A stretch of DNA of 64,000 nucleotides from Lachnospiraceae bacterium NC2004 (GTDB taxonomy: Bacteria; Bacillota; Clostridia; Lachnospirales; Lachnospiraceae), in assembly GCA_000621905.1 (NCBI GenBank), contig JHXB01000001.1:434001-498000 (forward strand), written 5' to 3'. This document shows, in pieces, positions 54,758-62,483 of this stretch (the stretch's first letter is position 1; each line of letters starts with the position of its first letter). The position numbers and the translations under genes are program-made. The notes under the pieces are model-generated. The model was not told the DNA's origin. It was given only the letters and a program-made list of their open reading frames with translations, and did no database searches.

Positions 54758-54789
54758 ATCGTACTAGTGAATGACTTTTGTCATTTTAA

Positions 54790-56169
<1,380 letters not shown>

Positions 56170-56172
56170 GCA

Positions 56173-56296
56173 TTGAACACTTAACGAGCACAAACATAGT
56201 GTAGTGCGAGTTTAGTGAGAAAGCCCATCGTGACCCTTAATGAACACGAGTGTAAACGAAGTGTGAATTTAGTGGAGCGATGAACGTTGAACACTT
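56173..56296 (+). repeat. degenerate tandem segment flanked by TTGAACACTT
   Basis: The segment holds two diverged units (56183-56219, AACGAGCAC...TTTAGTGAG; and 56236-56278, AATGAACACGAG...TTTAGTGGAG). It is bounded by exact TTGAACACTT at 56173-56182 and 56287-56296. No gene is supported. It lies between gdhA and its terminator. Confidence 0.6.
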
Positions 56297-56315
56297 ATAT
56301 ATTATGTTTAATAGT

Positions 56316-56346
56316 CTTGCCACACTTAGTGTGGCAAGGTTTTTTA
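56316..56346 (+). terminator. terminator downstream of gdhA
   Basis: Perfect 10-bp arms CTTGCCACAC (56316-56325) and GTGTGGCAAG (56329-56338) with a 3-base loop and a T-rich tail. Confidence 0.92.
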
Positions 56347-56351
56347 TTTTA

Positions 56352-56400
56352 TTGACCTTCTTACGAAGGTCAAAGATTCTGAGCATAGCGAAGAATGACA
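56352..56400 (-). repeat. dispersed repeat copy 9, hairpin module present, core inverted
   Basis: TTGACCTTC-ttac-GAAGGTCAA (56352-56373), then AGATT-CTGAGCATAGCGAAG-AATGACA. Compared with copy 10, the outer flanks are in the same orientation while the central 15 bases are reversed. Confidence 0.8.
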
Positions 56401-56493
56401 GGATAGAGAGTGTTTTTATTTAATCTAGATATTTTGTTACGCTTTTGTTATACTTTATCTGATACTATAGTTTACGTGATGTTGGAGGATTGT

Positions 56494-57318
56494 ATGATAG
56501 TTGATATTCATGATGATTTCAATCTTTATAAGATAGCTAATTCCGGTCAATGCTTTAGGGCAATTGAAGTTAAAGAAGGAATATATCGATTTATAGTAGG
56601 GGATAATTTAATATATATGAAATCTCATGAAATCAATCCATCCAATGATCTAATTACTAAGATAGACATAAGCGTAGACGAAGGAGAGTGGAATAATGTT
56701 TGGTATAATTATTTTGATTTTGATACTTCTTATGTAGATATAAGAAACAGCATTAAGGATGATGATTATCTCTTGAATGCCGCAGGGTTTGGCAAAGGGA
56801 TAAGAATCCTTAATCAGGAGCCTTTCGAGATGCTGATTTCTTTTATCATATCTCAAAGAAAGAGTATACCGGCTATAATGACATCCGTAGAGAGAATCTG
56901 TAAGCTCTACGGCAAGAAGATTAAGACGGAGTATGAAACTGTATATACATTTCCTGACGCAGATACATTGGCCAATGCTAAAGAGCTTGATACCTGTGGT
57001 TTAGGATACAGACTGCCTTATGTATTAGGCGCCGCCAAAGATGTAGCTTCCGGTTTGTTAGATTTAAAGGAGCTTTATTCATATGACGATGAAGAGCTGT
57101 TTAATGAGCTTAAGAAGGTTAAGGGAGTGGGAGATAAGGTTGCTAACTGTATATGCCTTTTTGCGTACCATAGGATAGCGAGAGCGCCTAAGGATGTATG
57201 GATAAACAGAGTAATCGAAGAAGAATATTCCGGAATCGATCCATTTCCAAAATACGATAAATATGCAGGCGTAATGCAACAATATATGTTTTATAATGCG
57301 AAGAATAACCCGTTATAG
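56494..57318 (+). CDS. 8-oxoguanine DNA glycosylase (Ogg family)
   Basis: A 274-residue base-excision repair glycosylase/lyase. The N-terminal OGG_N-type domain is visible (NLYKIANSGQCFRAIEVK). The helix-hairpin-helix motif with the catalytic lysine is VKGVGDKVANCICLFAY, and the catalytic aspartate follows in RAPKDVWINR. Length and order match the two-domain Ogg1-type enzyme rather than the shorter archaeal forms. I chose ATG 56494, five bases after GGAGG (56484-56488); earlier in-frame starts would precede that site. Its stop codon lies inside the terminator stem. Confidence 0.88.
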   Translation: MIVDIHDDFNLYKIANSGQCFRAIEVKEGIYRFIVGDNLIYMKSHEINPSNDLITKIDISVDEGEWNNVWYNYFDFDTSYVDIRNSIKDDDYLLNAAGFGKGIRILNQEPFEMLISFIISQRKSIPAIMTSVERICKLYGKKIKTEYETVYTFPDADTLANAKELDTCGLGYRLPYVLGAAKDVASGLLDLKELYSYDDEELFNELKKVKGVGDKVANCICLFAYHRIARAPKDVWINRVIEEEYSGIDPFPKYDKYAGVMQQYMFYNAKNNPL

Positions 57319-57338
57319 TTAAATGCTATAGCGGGTTT
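57309..57338 (+). terminator. terminator overlapping the ogg stop codon
   Basis: CCCGTTATAG and CTATAGCGGG pair over 10 bp (one wobble) around a 7-base loop, then TTTG. The stop TAG is part of the left arm. Confidence 0.75.
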
Positions 57339-57349
57339 GATTTATATGC

Positions 57350-57378
57350 TAGACATTTGATATTCTTGGTGTTATAAT
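57350..57378 (+). promoter_or_regulatory. promoter of the cobalamin-riboswitch transcript
   Basis: TAGACA (57350-57355), 17 bases, TATAAT (57373-57378). Transcription would begin about 12-15 bases before the aptamer. Confidence 0.7.
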
Positions 57379-57398
57379 CACCTTTGTGGAATTAGTAG

Positions 57399-57572
57399 CT
57401 ATAAGGTTCTAAAACAGTTAATACTGTGATACGGATTAATAGGGAAGACGGTGCGAGTCCGTCAGAGCCCCCGCTGCCGTATATATGTGGATGAAAGTAG
57501 CAATATGCCACTGAGTATTTCGGGAAGGCGTTACTTTTAGATGAAGCACAACTCGGAAGACCTGCCTTATAG
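57399..57572 (+). ncRNA. cobalamin riboswitch aptamer
   Basis: A perfect 8-bp closing stem CTATAAGG (57399-57406) / CCTTATAG (57565-57572) encloses the class signatures: GGATTAATAGGGAA, GGTGCGAGTCC, GCCCCCGCTGCCGT, GCCACTG, GGGAAGGCG and the B12 box with GGAAGACCTGCC (57555-57566). These are the conserved elements of adenosyl/methylcobalamin-type riboswitches. It should repress the downstream genes when cobalamin is plentiful. Confidence 0.95.
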
Positions 57573-57647
57573 AGTGAGATATGACTTTTCGGTGGGAGAA
57601 GGAGTGTTTTGACTAGTTTTTCTTTTTATGGAATTCTATTCAACACA

Positions 57648-57675
57648 GGTCTTCTTGAAATCAAGAGGGCTTTTT
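57648..57675 (+). terminator. riboswitch expression platform: intrinsic terminator
   Basis: GGTCTTCTTGA (57648-57658) and TCAAGAGGGCT (57661-57671) form an 11-bp stem with wobbles and a 2-base loop, then TTTTT. The sequence CAGGTCTTC at 57646-57654 is also a perfect 9-base complement of GAAGACCTG (57556-57564) in the B12 box, which would make an antiterminator when the aptamer is unliganded. Confidence 0.8.
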
Positions 57676-57729
57676 CTATTTTCACTTATATTTTAATACG
57701 CGTAATATCGCGAGAAAGAGGTAATTAAC

Positions 57730-58974
57730 ATGAAATCATTCAAGAAATTGATTGCTTTGGTATTAACATTTGCAATCACATTAGCTTATGTTCCTGCTAC
57801 AGCTAGTTTTGCTGATGGTCAGACACTTGTTGCAACAAGTTCAGCAAATGCATCTGAAAACGCTTCAGATAATGCTTCTAAAGACGCTTCTAAGGATGCA
57901 ACAACAGTAGCAACAGCTACAACAGAGGCTGCTTCAGCAGACGCTTCTAAAGATGCTGCATCAGGCGATGCTTCTAAGGATGCTGCTTCTAAAGATGCTT
58001 CTGCTAACGCAACCGGAACAACTGAGACTGCAATTGTATCTATTACATTTGCAAATGCAGGCAAAGTAGTTGTAGGTAACGATGCAGACAAGACACTTTT
58101 GGCATCGCAGCAGCTTAAGGTAACAGATGCTGATAAAGATGGTAAATTAACTATTAATGACGCATTTTCTATCGCTGATACTACTTATAGCTTAGGTGGA
58201 TTTGAGGCCACTGCAGGTTGGATTACTAAGATATTTGGTATAAGTACTTCGAATACTGGTATCTACGTTAATGCCGCACAGGCTAATTCTACACTCGATG
58301 CTATTACTGCCGGTGATGTATTAGTAGGATTTATTTACAAGGATACAACAGGTTTTTCTGACAAGTTACCATATTATACTCCAGTAAGTGTTACTGCAAT
58401 AGCTAACGTTGAGACTGAGATTAACGTTAATTCTATTGGGTATGATTCAAGTTGGAATCTCGCAAAAGCTCCTGTAGCTAGTGCAGATCTTGTAACTGTT
58501 GATGCTAACGGTGAATTGGTTACCGGAATTGGAATTGTTGGTAAGACAGATGCAAGTGGTAATGCTAAGGTATACTTTGCTAATGCCGGAACTTACTATG
58601 TTACTGTATTTTCTTTAGATAATATTTATGTTCCTAATGTAATCAAGGTTACTGTTGAGGCTTCATCAGAGGATATCGCTCCAGTTCCTTCTGTAAAGAA
58701 GCCTGGTAAGGTTACATCATTAAAGGCTAAAGTTAAGAAGAACAACGCTAAGACGAAGAAGATTACTCTTTCTTGGAAGAAGATGGCTGAGGCTGAGTAC
58801 TACAGAGTCTATATCTCTAAGAAGAAGTCTAAGGGATTTAAGCTTGCTAAGCAGGTTAGCAGTAATAATTTAACACTTGTTAAGAAGAAAGGTACTTACT
58901 ATGTTAAGGTTAAGGCTTATAATTCAACAGGTGCAGGTTCTTACAGCAAGGTATTAAAAGTAAAGGCTAAATAA
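57730..58974 (+). CDS. cobalamin-riboswitch-controlled secreted protein, transcobalamin-like and FN3 domains
   Basis: A 414-residue protein with a signal peptide (residues 1-28, LIALVLTFAITLAYVPATA), then a low-complexity linker of about 70 residues built from DASKDAAS-like units. A beta domain spans about residues 100-240, with GWITKIFGI, GIYVNAAQANSTLDAIT and AGDVLVGFIYKDT. This matches the order of features in transcobalamin C-terminal-like (DUF4430) domains, though weakly. A further beta segment leads to a lysine-rich fibronectin type III domain (KPGKVTSLKAKVKK, KKGTYYVKVKAYNSTGAGSY). It is the first gene under the riboswitch, so a role in corrinoid capture is likely but not proven. Confidence 0.75.
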   Translation: MKSFKKLIALVLTFAITLAYVPATASFADGQTLVATSSANASENASDNASKDASKDATTVATATTEAASADASKDAASGDASKDAASKDASANATGTTETAIVSITFANAGKVVVGNDADKTLLASQQLKVTDADKDGKLTINDAFSIADTTYSLGGFEATAGWITKIFGISTSNTGIYVNAAQANSTLDAITAGDVLVGFIYKDTTGFSDKLPYYTPVSVTAIANVETEINVNSIGYDSSWNLAKAPVASADLVTVDANGELVTGIGIVGKTDASGNAKVYFANAGTYYVTVFSLDNIYVPNVIKVTVEASSEDIAPVPSVKKPGKVTSLKAKVKKNNAKTKKITLSWKKMAEAEYYRVYISKKKSKGFKLAKQVSSNNLTLVKKKGTYYVKVKAYNSTGAGSYSKVLKVKAK

Positions 58975-58975
58975 T

Positions 58976-60559
58976 ATGAATAAAAAGATATATGTCTTTT
59001 TACTCTTTATTACAAGTGCCGTCTATCTCTTATGTGGATGGACGGCATTTCGTAATGAAGGGGAATTAGGACTAAGGAATGTAACTTCATACGAAACTCC
59101 GACAGATACGCTTAATTCTAAAGGTGAGGTCATCTTTAAGACCGAAGATTATAATTACTTTGGAACTTCTATTAATTCTCCTGTTCTTATTGTTGGTGAC
59201 TATATCTATACCGCTAATTCAAAGCTCCTATATAAGCTTGATAAAAACGGTAATGTTAAGGAGAAGTTTAATTTAGATAAGCCTGTTAATTCAACATGCA
59301 GAACTGTTTATGAAAATGGGAATATATATATTCCGCTTTCTGACGGTCTTATTGAAGCGGTTAAGGTAAATGGTGACAATATCACCAAATTATGGATTAG
59401 CGAGGAGTTTGGCAACCAGACGCTTTCTGATGTAACATTCTATAAAGATTATCTTTATTCTGCTACAACCAACGGCAATGCAAGTGAAGGTGTATTCTTT
59501 TGTCTTAATAAAAATGATGGCAAGACCATCTGGACATATAAGGGTGATACAGGTTATTACTGGACTAACTCGGTTGTTTATAAGGATAAGTTGTATTTTA
59601 CCGGTGAGAACGGCTATCTGGTAATTCACAGTTTAACTGATGATACAGTATATGATACTGTTAAAATTACAGATAAAAAGATTAGATCAGGTATCACGAT
59701 TGATAAGGATAATGGTGTATTATATATTGTTTCTAAGGATGATGGTCATATTCATAAAATCGTTTTGAACGAAGCAGGAGAGTACGTTGATCGTTTTGAG
59801 GCACCGTTAGTCACCAAAGCAGAGTACTGTTATTCAACATCTACACCAACTTTATATGATAACAGACTATATGTTGGCTGTAGCATGACCATGAAGGATG
59901 AGAACCCTAAAGGTGCAATTGCGATTATAGATAAGGATACACTTAAGACTATATATACCGCAGTCGGCAATGAATATGCAGAGATTAAATCGAGTCCATT
60001 AGTCAATGTAGTATCATCAGAGCCTGATATCAGATGTCATGTTTATGTTACTGAGAATAACAGGCCTGGCAAGCTTTTAACATTTGCAGATTATAAAGGA
60101 AATGATAAAGATATCAGTTTAGATGCCTTATACACGCCGACAGGAGATTATACGCAATACTGTATGGATTCGGTATGTGTGGATAGTGATGGTACTTTAT
60201 ATTACTCCAATGATTCAGGGGCTTTATTTAAGGTAGCTTATAAGGAATTTAAGGGGCTAAACGGGGTTAAGAAGGCTAATATTAAGAAGGTATCAAAAAA
60301 AAAGGTTAATATCGCATTTGAGAGCGATGACGAGGATACTGATACGCTTGTTTATGCCAAGTTTAACTCTAAGAAATATAAAAATGTAGCTGTAGTTAGT
60401 GGGAATAGTTATGCTTTGACATATAAGAAGCTTGTAGGTAAGAACAAGAGCTTTAAGAAGAAGGATACGGTCAGTGTGAAATTTAGAACCAGGTTAAAGT
60501 ATAAGGATGAGTATATTTATTCAGGATATTCAAAAGTGTATAAATATAAGTTTAAGTGA
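58976..60559 (+). CDS. secreted PQQ-type beta-propeller protein with FN3-like tail
   Basis: A 527-residue exported protein with an N-terminal hydrophobic signal (IYVFLLFITSAVYLLCGWT). Residues of about 60-420 show repeated propeller blades: DYIYTANSKLLYKLDKNGNV, FFCLNKNDGKTIWTYKGDTG, KDKLYFTGENGYLVIHSL, GTLYYSNDSGALFKVAYKE. The KDGKTIWTYKG form is the PQQ/quinoprotein-alcohol-dehydrogenase-like blade. The C-terminal 110 residues are a lysine-rich FN3-like domain. It starts one base after the previous stop, so it is translationally linked to the first riboswitch gene. No enzyme residues are apparent; ligand-binding or scaffold function is inferred. Confidence 0.78.
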   Translation: MNKKIYVFLLFITSAVYLLCGWTAFRNEGELGLRNVTSYETPTDTLNSKGEVIFKTEDYNYFGTSINSPVLIVGDYIYTANSKLLYKLDKNGNVKEKFNLDKPVNSTCRTVYENGNIYIPLSDGLIEAVKVNGDNITKLWISEEFGNQTLSDVTFYKDYLYSATTNGNASEGVFFCLNKNDGKTIWTYKGDTGYYWTNSVVYKDKLYFTGENGYLVIHSLTDDTVYDTVKITDKKIRSGITIDKDNGVLYIVSKDDGHIHKIVLNEAGEYVDRFEAPLVTKAEYCYSTSTPTLYDNRLYVGCSMTMKDENPKGAIAIIDKDTLKTIYTAVGNEYAEIKSSPLVNVVSSEPDIRCHVYVTENNRPGKLLTFADYKGNDKDISLDALYTPTGDYTQYCMDSVCVDSDGTLYYSNDSGALFKVAYKEFKGLNGVKKANIKKVSKKKVNIAFESDDEDTDTLVYAKFNSKKYKNVAVVSGNSYALTYKKLVGKNKSFKKKDTVSVKFRTRLKYKDEYIYSGYSKVYKYKFK

Positions 60560-60563
60560 TTAG

Positions 60564-60612
60564 TTGACCTTCTTACGAAGGTCAAAGATCCTTCGCTTCG
60601 CTCAGGATGACA
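60564..60612 (-). repeat. dispersed repeat copy 10, with TTGACC hairpin module
   Basis: TTGACCTTC-ttac-GAAGGTCAA (60564-60585), then AGATCCTTCGCTTCGCTCAG and GATGACA. Normal core orientation. It follows the propeller gene and could reduce read-through to the DUF4430 gene. Confidence 0.87.
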
Positions 60613-60736
60613 TTTAGCTACGCTTTAGTACTCAAAGAGTTGATTTAGTATGACATTTAGCTACGCTTTAGTACTCAAAGAGTTGATTTAGTATGACATT
60701 TAGCTACGTTTTAGCATTCAAAGATCTGATTTAAGA
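60608..60736 (+). repeat. 43-bp tandem repeat, three copies
   Basis: Units at 60608-60650, 60651-60693 and 60694-60736. The first two are identical as read, each beginning TGACATTTAGCTACGCTTTA; the third has several substitutions. It is not a CRISPR: there are no spacers. No gene lies in it. Confidence 0.9.
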
Positions 60737-60752
60737 TGACAGTTTGTTTTTT

Positions 60753-60804
60753 TGTCATTCTGAGCGAAGCGAAGAATCTTTATCCCGAATGAAATGAGGG
60801 ATAA
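60753..60804 (+). repeat. dispersed repeat copy 11, with TTATCCC hairpin module
   Basis: TGTCATTCTGAGCGAAGCGA then AGAATCT and TTATCCC (60780-60786) / GGGATAA (60798-60804). Same composite as copy 4. It lies in the leader of the DUF4430 gene. Confidence 0.88.
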
Positions 60805-60829
60805 TAATATTAAGATAAAGAGGAAGTAT

Positions 60830-61615
60830 ATGAATATAGTTAAGAAAACAACGGCATTACTATTGTTGTCAATATTTATACTTGGGCTTACTGCGTGCAA
60901 TAAAAGCAAGAATTCTAATAGCAGTATCGCTGATAATAGCATTAATATAACAACCGAAGAAGCAAATGATATAACCGAGGAAGTAACTGCTGATACTGTA
61001 ACAGAAAGCACAGAAGATTCCGATGAAACCAATGATAAATCTAAAAAATCTTCTAAAGCTTCATCAAAAAAGAAATCTAAAAAAACAGCCAAGGAATCAA
61101 CTACTGAAACAGATAGTATCGATAAAGAAATCAACAAAAAGACTACCACCAAAACAACCAAAGACAGTAGTAAAAACAGTAATAAATCAAACCCAAAAAC
61201 TAGCAATAAAGAATCTCAAAAATCAAACGATAAACTAACTTGCTCACTAAAGATCGAGTGCAAAGAAATTCTTGATGGCAATATCGATAAACTGTCAGTT
61301 CCTAAGAGAGCATTAGTTCCTAAAGACGGGATAATATATGATAATGCAAGTGTTACATTTGAAAAAGGAGACACTGTGTGGGATGTACTTTCTAAGGAGG
61401 TTAAAAAGAATTCGATTCTGATGGAATACTCATATGTTCCGGTGTACAAGACCAATTATATCGAGGGAATAGCCGGACTTTATGAGTTTGACGCAGGAGA
61501 CACATCCGGTTGGCGATATATGGTAAATGGTCAATATCCTGCCTATGGATGTGATAAATATAAACTCAATAATAATGATCAAATAGTATGGCACTATACC
61601 GTTAAATTGGATTAA
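60830..61615 (+). CDS. DUF4430 (transcobalamin C-terminal-like) lipoprotein
   Basis: A 261-residue lipoprotein: signal peptide with lipobox GLTAC (Cys about residue 23), then a long Ser/Lys/Thr/Glu linker (about 25-140) that would span the wall. The C-terminal domain of about 120 residues has the DUF4430 pattern: NASVTFEKGDTVWDVLSKEV, GLYEFDAGDTSGWRYMVNGQ and NNDQIVWHYTVKL. DUF4430 (PF14478) is related to the beta domain of intrinsic factor and transcobalamin, which contacts cobalamin. I chose ATG 60830 behind AGAGGAAG; the frame from 60794 starts inside a dispersed repeat. EcfT follows after 10 bases. Confidence 0.87.
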   Translation: MNIVKKTTALLLLSIFILGLTACNKSKNSNSSIADNSINITTEEANDITEEVTADTVTESTEDSDETNDKSKKSSKASSKKKSKKTAKESTTETDSIDKEINKKTTTKTTKDSSKNSNKSNPKTSNKESQKSNDKLTCSLKIECKEILDGNIDKLSVPKRALVPKDGIIYDNASVTFEKGDTVWDVLSKEVKKNSILMEYSYVPVYKTNYIEGIAGLYEFDAGDTSGWRYMVNGQYPAYGCDKYKLNNNDQIVWHYTVKLD

Positions 61616-61625
61616 AGGTGACGAT

Positions 61626-62483
61626 ATGTGGAATGGCAAGTCAATTAAAATGTGCGAGTTTCATCCTCTGACATTTTTTGTATATTTTATGGTTCTGATA
61701 GGCAGTATCATATTCTTAGGTAATCCCTATTTATATGTTACTGTTTTATCTGTATCTCTTTTAATCTCGATATATTTTGAAGGACTTGCTATTTTTAAAC
61801 TATTCTTTAAATTGCTCATAATATCAATTCTGTTTGCTCTTATTAATCCTTTATTTTCTCATGAGGGAATGACTATTATAACATACTTTCCAAATGGAAA
61901 CGCATTAACTCTTGAATCCATATATTTTGGAATCAGTATGGGTGTCTTATTTATATCTATAATGCTCCTTTTTAACGTTTTTAACAAGACGATGTGGCCT
62001 GACAGATGGGTTGAACTTTTCGGCAATATATCTCCGACATTTGCATTGATGATTTCAATGATATTCAGGTTTATCAACAGGTTCATTGTTATATATAAAG
62101 AGCTAAAGCTTGTCCACAAGAACAAGAGTCCGTTCTTTTATTTCTCTATGTTAGTTACATATGCTCTTGAAAGCTCAATAGACACTGCGGATTCAATGGC
62201 TGCAAGAGGATATAAAACCTCTAAAAGAACTCATTACAAAAGGCAGAAGATTAAGTCAGCAGATATAGCTATTATTATTGCAAGCATTTTATTTCTTGCT
62301 TTTTCAATCTATATGAATAAAACTTATAAATTTACTTTTTATTATTATCCAAACACCGGATTATATACAGACAGATTAAGCTTTATCGCTGTTATACTAT
62401 CATATATTATTTATTCTATTATTCCATTAATTATTGAGATTACGGAGGATATAAAGTGGAGATTATTGACATCAAAAATATAA
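61626..62483 (+). CDS. ecfT: ECF transporter transmembrane subunit (EcfT)
   Basis: A 285-residue membrane protein with about six helices (for example TFFVYFMVLIGSIIFLG, VTVLSVSLLISIYF, LIISILFALINPLF). The cytoplasmic coupling motif MAARGYKTSKRTHYKR near residue 200 is the conserved Ala-Arg-Gly signature of EcfT proteins. EcfT joins the two ATPases to a substrate-specific S subunit. An AAGGTG site precedes ATG 61626. It overlaps the ATPase gene start by 28 bases, so the two are tightly coupled. The substrate is inferred as cobalamin from the riboswitch and the DUF4430 neighbour. Confidence 0.88.
   Translation: MWNGKSIKMCEFHPLTFFVYFMVLIGSIIFLGNPYLYVTVLSVSLLISIYFEGLAIFKLFFKLLIISILFALINPLFSHEGMTIITYFPNGNALTLESIYFGISMGVLFISIMLLFNVFNKTMWPDRWVELFGNISPTFALMISMIFRFINRFIVIYKELKLVHKNKSPFFYFSMLVTYALESSIDTADSMAARGYKTSKRTHYKRQKIKSADIAIIIASILFLAFSIYMNKTYKFTFYYYPNTGLYTDRLSFIAVILSYIIYSIIPLIIEITEDIKWRLLTSKI

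Noticed and set aside
60608-60736. CRISPR array
   Set aside because: The 43-bp units are directly adjacent with no spacers, and no cas genes are nearby.
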